A DNA stretch of 6,154 bases. Source: Promethearchaeota archaeon (GTDB taxonomy: Archaea > Asgardarchaeota > Lokiarchaeia > Sigynarchaeales > SOKP01). The notes below the pieces were generated by a model, which saw nothing but the letters and a program-made list of their open reading frames with translations, ran no database searches and was not told the origin of the DNA. Made by a program: the position numbers and the translations under genes. The stretch spans positions 1 to 6,154 of the forward strand of contig JAGXOB010000133.1 in the NCBI GenBank assembly GCA_019894735.1. The letters are read 5' to 3'. Shown here piece by piece: positions 1 to 5,560 of the stretch. How positions within the stretch are numbered: the stretch's first letter is position 1; every line of letters starts with the position of its first letter.

Positions 1-111
1 AATATTTGAAAGTAATAATTACTAAAAAAAACCCCATTATTTAGTAGAAAAGAGTTACATTGCCTATATCTTTTTGGAATTTTAAAAATCTTTTATAAAC
101 ATAACGTTATA

Positions 112-144
112 TTAACGATGATGCTGGGCAGATCCCCCAGTTAA
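112..144. other. GC-rich bulged hairpin in the leader region
   Basis: This is a GC-rich island in otherwise AT-rich DNA. TTAAC (112-116) can pair with GTTAA (140-144), and TGGG (125-128) with CCCA (136-139), leaving an 8-nt bulge GATGATGC on the 5' side. Pairing CTGGG with CCCAG is an alternative. It lies about 40 bp upstream of the TATA-like box of the next gene, so it is probably outside that mRNA. It could be a small RNA, the 3' end of an upstream transcript, or an operator. The bulge resembles a C box, but I see no matching D box. No function is assigned. Confidence 0.35.
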
Positions 145-180
145 CTACATTATTAATTCTAAAAATTATAAGCTTAAGAC

Positions 181-189
181 TTATAAATA
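181..189 (+). promoter_or_regulatory. Archaeal-type TATA box for the 239-1666 gene
   Basis: TTATAAATA with a purine-rich stretch just upstream (AAGAC) fits an archaeal BRE/TATA element. Transcription would be expected to start about 25 nt downstream, near 209-212, giving a leader of roughly 30 nt before the TTG codon. No Shine-Dalgarno sequence is visible in that leader. This is inferred from spacing and composition only. Confidence 0.5.
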
Positions 190-238
190 GTAAAGTCCAA
201 TTTTAGAAATAATTCAATAAAAATTTTATAAATTCAAT

Positions 239-1666
239 TTGAATAATATTACTCAAAACAAAGGTGAAATTAAAATCGAATCTAAAAATAGATTTTCAAA
301 TAAGTTTTTGATCTTGGTACTAGCAGTAATTATCGTGGTGAACCTTTGTATAGCGTTTTTGTTGCATTTTATAAAACCAAGCGTTCATCATCAAGCCCAC
401 GAAGTAATCATGACTTATCATTCAATATCTACACCTTTTATTGGTATAGTGTCGCTGCTTTTTCTCGAAATCATAGAGATACGTTCTAGGGTTTATAAAT
501 TAATTAAGTACACCGCAACTATAGGCGGAATTTGTGGAGGTATCGGTGCTATATTTTGGGCTTATACAGATTTGTTTCTTCTACACCACCTTTTTCTCGT
601 AGGATTAAGTCTCTTATTTCTGTGTGCTATCTTCTTGGTTTATGGTCTTATTCCTGGAAAAGAAGTGAAAGAAGCCGAATATTACAGGGATATTCCTAAA
701 ATTGCTGGATTTAATATTCTCCATTTAAGCTCTGTAATTATTATAGGAAGTATGATAGTCTTCGCAATTTTCGGTGCTCTAGCTGCTATTATAATGTTAG
801 CTATTGACGAACCCTTCTTTTTAGTAGAGTTTGAATACGTGTTCAACCGGGGAATAGACAAAGAATTGTTCCAAGAATTAGCTAGCTTTCACATGCGATT
901 GATGAACGCACTATTACTTACTGGAGTTTTAATACTTACTTTCAGATACACAAGAGTTAAAGGTAAATTCGCCAAGATTGGACTCTGGTTTATCTTAATT
1001 GGCGTCGTTGCCATGACGGCAGGATATTTTCTCGTGTTAGTTATGGGAAAAGCAGCAAATGCCATTTTAATGCCAGCGCGAGCATTGATATTGTTTACAG
1101 GTGTGATAGTTGCGTTTGACGGTTGGATTAAAGTATCCAAAGAAGAACTAGGTTCTGAATATGGTTCTGCCTCTTTTGGTTCTAAAATTATGGCACTATT
1201 AAAAAATCCTTTAAGATTGAGTATGTTCGTTACGTACTTCTTAGCAGGATTTATTGTGGTAATTCCAGGAATGTTAATTGTTACTGACCTTGAAACGTAC
1301 CGGGATATTTTGAATTATCCTGTCGAGCGCAATTTTGCTACCGGACATCCACATGTGCTTATTACTCTCGGAGCTATCGTAGTCTTTAGCATAATAATAC
1401 ACAATTTGATACCTAAGAACAAAATGCGGAAGATTATTGGATGGATTTTATTAGCAAGTCAATTAATTATCTTTCCCACAGCAGCGTTTTATTTCCTAAG
1501 AGATCCATTAGATACTGTCGTTGAATCTGCTTTAACACACATAATCATCGGTGGCTTAGTTCTTCTCTTCGTTGACCTGTTACTCTTTTTAGGCTTAACT
1601 TTACATCAAGCAATTTTTAAACGAGAAAAATTCTCTGAAGACATCAATCCTTTTGTTATCGAATAA
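239..1666 (+). CDS. Divergent heme-copper oxidase-superfamily subunit I-like membrane protein (12 TM)
   Basis: This 475-residue protein has about 12 membrane helices (roughly 22-43, 56-78, 91-110, 113-137, 160-188, 214-237, 245-268, 276-296, 329-348, 370-390, 398-418, 431-456). That is the usual size for a COX1/NorB subunit. Helix 2 has VIMTYHSISTPF with H61 at the low-spin-heme ligand position. Helix 4 has DLFLLHHLFLVG, like the helix-4 start of COX1. Helix 6 has LFQELASFHMRL with H218 where the first CuB histidine lies. Helix 10 has GHPHVLITLGAI (H370, H372), matching the HFHYVLSMGA heme-ligand signature, followed by IIHNLIP, like IHWFP in oxidases. The helix-7 His-His pair and the helix-6 Tyr (HPEVY in oxidases, HMRLM here) are absent, so a normal CuB site is unlikely. 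With the N-terminus inside, these histidines lie near the outer face, as in the family. The start is TTG: the frame is closed by a stop at 218-220, and the next in-frame ATG is codon 58, inside helix 2. The superfamily call rests on motif alignment by eye; NnrS-like is the main alternative. Confidence 0.72.
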   Translation: MNNITQNKGEIKIESKNRFSNKFLILVLAVIIVVNLCIAFLLHFIKPSVHHQAHEVIMTYHSISTPFIGIVSLLFLEIIEIRSRVYKLIKYTATIGGICGGIGAIFWAYTDLFLLHHLFLVGLSLLFLCAIFLVYGLIPGKEVKEAEYYRDIPKIAGFNILHLSSVIIIGSMIVFAIFGALAAIIMLAIDEPFFLVEFEYVFNRGIDKELFQELASFHMRLMNALLLTGVLILTFRYTRVKGKFAKIGLWFILIGVVAMTAGYFLVLVMGKAANAILMPARALILFTGVIVAFDGWIKVSKEELGSEYGSASFGSKIMALLKNPLRLSMFVTYFLAGFIVVIPGMLIVTDLETYRDILNYPVERNFATGHPHVLITLGAIVVFSIIIHNLIPKNKMRKIIGWILLASQLIIFPTAAFYFLRDPLDTVVESALTHIIIGGLVLLFVDLLLFLGLTLHQAIFKREKFSEDINPFVIE

Positions 1667-1683
1667 CGATAAATACAATACTA

Positions 1684-1705
1684 ATTAATTTTTTATTTTT
1701 TTTTT
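1684..1705 (+). terminator. Poly-T transcription terminator
   Basis: Two T runs (1689-1694 and a 10-T run at 1696-1705) follow the stop codon by about 20 bp, with no strong hairpin. This is the expected form of an intrinsic archaeal terminator. It separates this gene from the next one, which has its own TATA-like box. Confidence 0.5.
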
Positions 1706-1771
1706 AGTTCTTAAAAATTAAACTCAATATAGAACAATAAACAAATGTAGTATACAAGGGAGTAAAGCGAG

Positions 1772-1787
1772 AAATATATATAAAAGG
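1772..1787 (+). promoter_or_regulatory. TATA box for the SOR-like protein gene
   Basis: The run ATATATATAAAAG preceded by purine-rich GCGAGAA fits an archaeal BRE/TATA. Transcription would start near 1805, giving an AT-rich leader of about 70 nt without a Shine-Dalgarno sequence. A GTATAC palindrome lies just upstream, at about 1750-1755. With the terminator at 1684-1705, it suggests the gene is transcribed on its own. Confidence 0.45.
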
Positions 1788-1875
1788 CATTAACAATTAT
1801 AAATGAAAAAGTAAAAATATTAAATTACCTAACTATTTTTACAATTCATAAATTTAAAAAAAAAATCGATTAAAA

Positions 1876-2559
1876 ATGTCAAAAAAAAAGATATTTTACG
1901 CTTTGTCCGTTTTTTTGCTTCTCGGTATAACGATGAGCGTTCTAAACGCGAGAGCGCATGCTCCTATCAATATAGATATAGAATACGATGTCGATACAGA
2001 AAGCCTTAGCGTTATATATACTCACGGAGTTTCGGATCCTGAAGAACATTATATAGAATCAATCGAAGTGTGGATTAATGTCACACAAATCTGGGAGGAT
2101 CATGAACATCACACATGGTTCGATGATCGAGATAATTATGCAATTGCTATACGTCCTTCAGTAGCGCCTAATTATACATTCTACTACACTGAACAACCAA
2201 CCGATATAACTCCCATTACAACCTCACACACACTAGCTCATTATAACATTTCATTGCCAGGACTCCAGAAAACCGGAACACCTTTAGATTTACCGATAGA
2301 CGAAAATACTGGAGAACCAGTAGGATTTATAGAAGAAGGTCGGACTAATATTACTCTATCAGCTACTTGTTCCGACGGGGGAGTCCTAACAGAGCATTAT
2401 TACGTTGGACTACCTTACTACAACCCACATCTAACCTTCGCTGAAGCAGCAATGCCTGCAACTGTCTCGACGATCATAGTATTTGCATTGCTTTTTCTCT
2501 TACCGAAATTAGGTCAAAAAAACGCACCAAAATTAACCGAGGAAAAAAACAAACGTTAA
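1876..2559 (+). CDS. Exported, membrane-anchored protein with a superoxide-reductase-like / Ig-like ectodomain
   Basis: This 227-residue protein has a Lys-rich N-terminus and hydrophobic signal segment (about 5-25), an ectodomain (28-193), one C-terminal helix (about 194-210) and a basic tail, so most of it faces outward. The ectodomain has four N-x-S/T sequons (N68, N99, N124, N158), consistent with archaeal glycosylation. YTHGVSDPEEHYIESIEV (48-65) resembles the superoxide reductase segment with two iron-ligand histidines (HPM..xHYIEWIE). H28 in HAPI could match the first ligand histidine, and LSATCSDGG around C165 resembles the axial-Cys segment (CNxHG). The match is partial: the two histidines are 8 rather than 6 residues apart, and the His three residues after the Cys is Gly. 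A DHEHH cluster (75-79) could bind metal. It lies 209 bp after the heme-copper-like gene, so an electron-transfer or scavenging partnership is possible but unproven. A SoxZ-like or other Ig-fold protein is an alternative. The start is ATG with no Shine-Dalgarno sequence. Confidence 0.6.
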   Translation: MSKKKIFYALSVFLLLGITMSVLNARAHAPINIDIEYDVDTESLSVIYTHGVSDPEEHYIESIEVWINVTQIWEDHEHHTWFDDRDNYAIAIRPSVAPNYTFYYTEQPTDITPITTSHTLAHYNISLPGLQKTGTPLDLPIDENTGEPVGFIEEGRTNITLSATCSDGGVLTEHYYVGLPYYNPHLTFAEAAMPATVSTIIVFALLFLLPKLGQKNAPKLTEEKNKR

Positions 2560-2575
2560 ACAACAAATAAAAACA

Positions 2576-2597
2576 TTTTTTTTACTGTTTTATTTTT
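2576..2597 (+). terminator. Poly-T terminator after the SOR-like gene
   Basis: An 8-T run at 2576-2583 and further T-rich sequence to about 2597 start 17 bp after the stop codon. This fits an archaeal poly-T terminator and prevents read-through into the convergent gene. Confidence 0.5.
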
Positions 2598-2853
2598 AAT
2601 TTAATTCTATTTATAATTGTAATTAGCTAGTTAGATTTTAAAAAAACAACAACAAAATAAATGCTTTCATTTAATTTCCCTCCGCTAAAATTTGTAGATG
2701 ATCTAAAGATTTGGTTTTAAAACTAAAAATAATCAGCCCATTAACATGCAATAAATCTGATTTATTTTTTTCAAATATTCGTTAATTTAGTTAAAATCTC
2801 TTTATTTAATCTGTTTTCTTTAAAAAAAGAGTATCATCATTTAATCTTCAAAG
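2598..2853. other. Convergent intergenic region with no recognisable gene
   Basis: This stretch is extremely AT-rich and lies between two convergent terminators. The only short ATG frame I noticed (2661-2720, 19 codons) has no visible ribosome binding site or family resemblance. I see no RNA gene, repeat array or mobile element. It is most simply spacer and 3' UTR. Confidence 0.6.
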
Positions 2854-2876
2854 AAAAAGAAAAAAAGAAAAAAAAA
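2854..2876 (-). terminator. T-rich terminator of the minus-strand membrane gene
   Basis: On the minus strand this reads as three T runs separated by single C residues, including a 9-T run, about 35 nt past the stop codon. This fits a poly-T archaeal terminator. It faces the plus-strand terminator at 2576-2597. Confidence 0.5.
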
Positions 2877-2911
2877 TTAAACTTTATTAATAATATCTTT
2901 AGCTATTACTT

Positions 2912-3682
2912 TTATTTAGTTCTGATTAGTGCTGACGATGGTCGAATTTGACTATAAACCAAAGCAGTAGACAACATTGAAGTCCCAATGACTGATGTAA
3001 TTACACCACCTAGAAATTGAAAATCAACAGTTGTCCAAACATTGATTCCACCAACAACATGTGCGCCTCTCATGAACTCTGTCCCGAGGAATGAAACTGC
3101 TGCTAACCAGAAGAAAAACAAGGACATAAGAATCAATTGTTTTACGTATCGTCCAGACACATCGCTTGCTTCGATAAACTTTTTAGTCGCTACTTTAAAC
3201 CTTGGCACAAAATTCATCATAACAAGGACAACCATTACTAATAGATTTCCTATCGTACGTCCCCAATTAGGCGTACCAAAGTCAAAAGCTTCAGTGAAAC
3301 CAGCTGTATCTGAGATAATTGCGGGGAGAAGTCCAGTAATAAATCCTAAGAAAGAAACAACCATAGCAATTATAAAGAAACGCTTCCAAGGCATTTTTGT
3401 AAAATAGAAGTAAATCAAAAAGCCATAAGCAAATGCTACAATCCAGGTTATTACATTCGATGGTTGATAAACCCAACTAAAAGTACCTACATGAGTCATC
3501 ATATCAAACCATGAATGGTCTGCTGGAAACGGTGGAGAAGGCATACCCGTAGGGATATCCCACACTACACACATCGCTCCGTAAGCACTTAAGATTTGAG
3601 TAGCCGCAACAACCGCAAAAAGAGCTAAAATTATAATATTAAATATCAATTCAGATCGTTTTATGCGCGTTTTAAACACCAC
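2912..3682 (-). CDS. Six-helix integral membrane protein of unknown family
   Basis: This 256-residue protein has about six membrane helices (12-35, 75-94, 101-122, 142-160, 182-201, 219-245). An extended polar loop after helix 1 (36-74) carries Cys38, His56 and His64 in a Pro/Trp-rich context. I do not recognise the family. Residues that stand out are FGTPNWGRTIGN (135-146) before and into helix 4, and His208 in the helix 5-6 loop. There is no obvious enzyme motif, cupredoxin copper site or CxxCH heme motif. It is read divergently from the 4594 gene, with which it shares an identical 157-bp upstream sequence, so co-expression is likely. The GTG start is supported because this region lines up with the other gene's start (TGGTGTT in both). 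An accessory subunit of the neighbouring heme-copper-like proteins is possible, from context only. Confidence 0.7.
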   Translation of the reverse strand: MVFKTRIKRSELIFNIIILALFAVVAATQILSAYGAMCVVWDIPTGMPSPPFPADHSWFDMMTHVGTFSWVYQPSNVITWIVAFAYGFLIYFYFTKMPWKRFFIIAMVVSFLGFITGLLPAIISDTAGFTEAFDFGTPNWGRTIGNLLVMVVLVMMNFVPRFKVATKKFIEASDVSGRYVKQLILMSLFFFWLAAVSFLGTEFMRGAHVVGGINVWTTVDFQFLGGVITSVIGTSMLSTALVYSQIRPSSALIRTK

Positions 3683-3721
3683 TTATTTTTTTACGTTTTT
3701 TTTTAAAATTTTTTTTTAATA

Positions 3722-3739
3722 AATAGAAAAATTTCTATT
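3722..3739. promoter_or_regulatory. Dyad symmetry in the left arm, candidate operator
   Basis: AATAGAAA and TTTCTATT form 8-bp half-sites around a 2-bp centre. The dyad lies between a TATA-like box (3740-3749) and the GTG start. It is repeated exactly at 4533-4550 in front of the other divergent gene, so one dimeric regulator could control both. Functional status is inferred. Confidence 0.4.
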
Positions 3740-3761
3740 GATTATATAGTAGGATACAATC

Positions 3762-3772
3762 TAATTTATAAA
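3762..3772 (-). promoter_or_regulatory. TATA-like box of the minus-strand gene
   Basis: On the minus strand this reads TTTATAAATTA, a good archaeal TATA match. It is about 80 bp from the GTG start, giving a leader of some 55 nt. A second candidate, CTATATAATC (3740-3749, minus strand), is closer. Both are duplicated in the right arm. Confidence 0.45.
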
Positions 3773-3867
3773 GATTCATTTTTTTTTTAGAATTTTCTCT
3801 TATACTCTTTAGCTAATGAATAACCATTCAGTTTCTATCCTTAACAATAAAAATTTACAGCAAACTC

Positions 3868-4404
3868 TTATATGGAACAGAAAAAAATTCTAAATATAAT
3901 TTTTTATATTGTCAGCCTTCTTAATGAAATTTAACAAAAATTCTGGTGTGTATTTTGATAAATCAGAAAGAATTCCAATATTGTAAAGCTAAAGCTTCTT
4001 TTCACATATCTCAGGAACTAATAAGTAGGAAAAAGTTCTCAATATGTTGATAAAGGATTTTGAGCGAAGTTGCAAGAAAAATCCGAAGTAAGGGATTAAT
4101 GCGCGGGGAGGCACGATCGAAAAAGGGGAGTATTGTAGGATTTAAAGGAATTTTCATCTTTTTTGTATATATACCATAAAGCTATAATCTAGTGGCAGGA
4201 CGATTTGAAAAGACTCGATATACCGAGCTATTATAGTTACTGTTGTCTATCAGAATCCAATTTTACTTCGAAAAAAGACCAAAATGGTGAAAATCTCTAT
4301 GATTCTTACGATCTCCAGTTTTTCTTGAATGTTCTTGAAGGTTTTTTCGCGGGAGATATTTTGAAAAAAGGAATATTATTTTTTTATAAGACAGTTCTAT
4401 ATAG
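3868..4404. other. Spacer between the inverted-repeat arms, no convincing gene
   Basis: These 537 bp lie between the two arms. They contain a hairpin (GGATTTT 4055-4061 with AAAATCC 4078-4084), a GC- and purine-rich patch around 4100-4132, and a GTATATATAC palindrome (4165-4174) that could be a TATA box. CTATAAT (4182-4188) can pair with ATTATAG (4230-4236), enclosing a small CTCG/CGAG hairpin (4214-4227). Part of this resembles a tRNA D arm, but no complete tRNA can be folded. The only open frame of note (4205-4417, TTG start, 70 codons) runs into the right arm and matches nothing I know. The spacer could hold an RNA or the remains of an inserted element. Confidence 0.5.
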
Positions 4405-4499
4405 GAGTTTGCTGTAAATTTTTATTGTTAAGGATAGAAACTGAATGGTTATTCATTAGCTAAAGAGTATAAGAGAAAATTCTAAAAAAAAAATGAATC

Positions 4500-4510
4500 T
4501 TTATAAATTA
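4500..4510 (+). promoter_or_regulatory. TATA-like box of the 4594 gene
   Basis: TTTATAAATTA follows an A-rich stretch. Transcription would start near 4530, giving a leader of about 65 nt. CTATATAATC at 4523-4532 is an alternative box that would give a leader of about 40 nt. Both are mirrored in the left arm. Confidence 0.45.
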
Positions 4511-4532
4511 GATTGTATCCTACTATATAATC

Positions 4533-4550
4533 AATAGAAATTTTTCTATT
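4533..4550. promoter_or_regulatory. Dyad symmetry in the right arm, candidate operator
   Basis: This is the copy of the AATAGAAA-N2-TTTCTATT dyad found at 3722-3739. It sits at or just after the predicted transcription start, a typical position for an archaeal repressor. It could equally form a hairpin in the mRNA leader. Confidence 0.4.
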
Positions 4551-4593
4551 TATTAAAAAAATTAAATTATAAAAAAAAAAGTGATGATATAAA

Positions 4594-5316
4594 ATGGTGT
4601 TATTTCAAACTGTATGGGACTTCAGTTATTATTTTGGTAGCGGAAATGCTGCAAAAATTGTAATGTGGGTTTCAGCGATTATCGGATTCATCTTCGCATT
4701 TTTTCTGTTAGCATCTTACCTCAATCATAGGAAACCTGAACACTTTTACTGGGGAATTTCTTTCGCTTTGTTGTGGATAAATACTCACATCGCCATAGCA
4801 GGTGGTAGTTACGCGTATTTTCTACAAGAAGTACCAGCAACTTTTTTCGCATTAATGGTAGGACTGTTTGCAGTGGGTCTATTTAAAAACGTGAAACCTG
4901 AAAGTAAATTGGGAAAATGGCTATTAATGTATGTTATTGCTATGTCCCTCGCAATAGGTTTCTTTAAACAGGAGACTGTAAATATAGTACTTGGCACTCC
5001 CGCAATCGTTGCACCTATTTTAGTGATGGCTTTACACATTCCAATGGCAATTTTAATAATTTGGCTTCCTCTCACGACGAGAGACGAAAATGGAAAATCA
5101 GCAATCATATTTTCAATAGCAGGCATACTAATGGCTATTGTTGGAATACTTTTAGCTATTGCAACCCTTGGTATTCTTGCGACTGACTTCTATCTTGAAA
5201 TAGTTTTCAACGCGTTTCCTTTCGTTTACCTGTTAGCTGCCTTAGGTTTTGCTTGGGGAACATTTGTTCCTAAAAGATGGGGCTTTAGTATTGCAGGTAT
5301 CGAGTTAGAAGACTAA
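4594..5316 (+). CDS. Seven-helix integral membrane protein of unknown family
   Basis: This 240-residue protein has seven predicted helices (about 22-42, 49-67, 79-97, 108-125, 132-157, 170-192, 203-224) and short loops. I cannot name a family. Visible features are SYLNHRKPEHFYWGISFALLW (41-61, basic loop into helix 2), His65 in helix 2, His148 in helix 5 and Trp221 in helix 7. There is no retinal-binding Lys in helix 7, so it is not a rhodopsin, and it lacks the sequence features of oxidase subunit III. The ATG start is preceded by GTGAT (4581-4585) at 8 nt, a weak Shine-Dalgarno match. The shared upstream arm suggests co-regulation with the divergent six-helix protein. The second heme-copper-like gene follows 244 bp downstream in the same direction. 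A heme-binding or assembly role is possible from context but unsupported by motifs. Confidence 0.72.
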   Translation: MVLFQTVWDFSYYFGSGNAAKIVMWVSAIIGFIFAFFLLASYLNHRKPEHFYWGISFALLWINTHIAIAGGSYAYFLQEVPATFFALMVGLFAVGLFKNVKPESKLGKWLLMYVIAMSLAIGFFKQETVNIVLGTPAIVAPILVMALHIPMAILIIWLPLTTRDENGKSAIIFSIAGILMAIVGILLAIATLGILATDFYLEIVFNAFPFVYLLAALGFAWGTFVPKRWGFSIAGIELED

Positions 5317-5349
5317 GCTAAATTTATCGAAAAGCTTTTATGCAATAAA

Positions 5350-5369
5350 TTTTTTTTTCTTTTTATTTT
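5350..5369 (+). terminator. Poly-T terminator after the seven-helix gene
   Basis: A 9-T run (5350-5358) followed by shorter T runs to 5369 starts about 33 bp past the stop codon, without a strong hairpin. It suggests the next gene has its own promoter. Confidence 0.5.
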
Positions 5370-5495
5370 GTTATCAACTTCTAAGAATAACTTTCATTAT
5401 GCAAGCATAACTTTTAATAAATTGATATTCAATAAAACTCATCTATTAAATACTAGATATATCATAGTTAAGTATTATACGAATGATAAGCAAAA

Positions 5496-5505
5496 GATAT
5501 ATTAA
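5496..5505 (+). promoter_or_regulatory. Possible TATA box for the truncated heme-copper-like gene
   Basis: GATATATTAA preceded by CAAAA is a plausible BRE/TATA, with a start near 5525-5530 and a leader of about 35 nt to the GTG at 5561. The surrounding DNA is so AT-rich that other placements are possible. Confidence 0.35.
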
Positions 5506-5560
5506 TCAATAAGAATTTAATTAGTAAAAAAAAATTATTTTTTAATTTGTCCAAACAAAG

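Larger units (their letters stand above)
3711..3867 (-). repeat. Left arm of a 157-bp perfect inverted repeat (promoter region of the minus-strand gene)
   Basis: Read on the minus strand, this segment is identical over 157 bp to 4405-4561. Similarity continues inward with three mismatches in the next 13 bp (3868-3880). It also continues weakly outward through A-rich sequence to the start codon, where both genes read TGGTGTT. The arm ends 28 bp before the GTG start, so it forms this gene's promoter and most of its leader. I see no clear target-site duplication beside the arms. Confidence 0.9.
4405..4561 (+). repeat. Right arm of the 157-bp perfect inverted repeat (promoter region of the 4594 gene)
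   Basis: This is the exact reverse complement of 3711-3867. It ends 32 bp before the ATG at 4594 and contains the same two TATA-like boxes and dyad. Each arm points outward at its gene, so the two mRNAs should begin with the same leader sequence. Confidence 0.9.

Noticed and set aside
50..170. C/D box small RNA suggested by GATGATG
   Set aside because: No D box (CTGA) lies at a suitable distance, and there is no second C'/D' pair.
889..1140. Minus-strand open frame inside the first heme-copper-like gene
   Set aside because: It is antisense to a well-supported membrane protein and has no features of its own.
1876..2559. CuA-type oxidase subunit II, given the context and C-terminal anchor
   Set aside because: It has only one cysteine and no CxxxCxxxH copper motif. 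Subunit II is also usually anchored at its N-terminal end.
3042..3407. Plus-strand open frame opposite the six-helix gene, and a second minus frame at 3291-3476
   Set aside because: Both are shadows of the clearly coding minus-strand frame, which has regular membrane helices.
4178..4260. tRNA gene suggested by a D-arm-like TCTAGTGGCAGGAC
   Set aside because: No anticodon stem-loop with the required T33, no GGTTC T arm and no acceptor stem in register with the D arm could be found.
4205..4417. 70-codon open frame with a TTG start in the repeat spacer
   Set aside because: It overlaps the inverted-repeat arm, has no ribosome binding site and no recognisable domain, and its composition looks like translated non-coding DNA. 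It is kept only as a remark in the spacer entry.
4809..5126. Minus-strand open frame inside the seven-helix gene
   Set aside because: It is the antisense shadow of a coherent seven-helix protein.
4594..5316. Microbial rhodopsin, because of seven helices
   Set aside because: Helix 7 has no lysine for retinal, and the helix-3 carboxylate motif of rhodopsins is absent.
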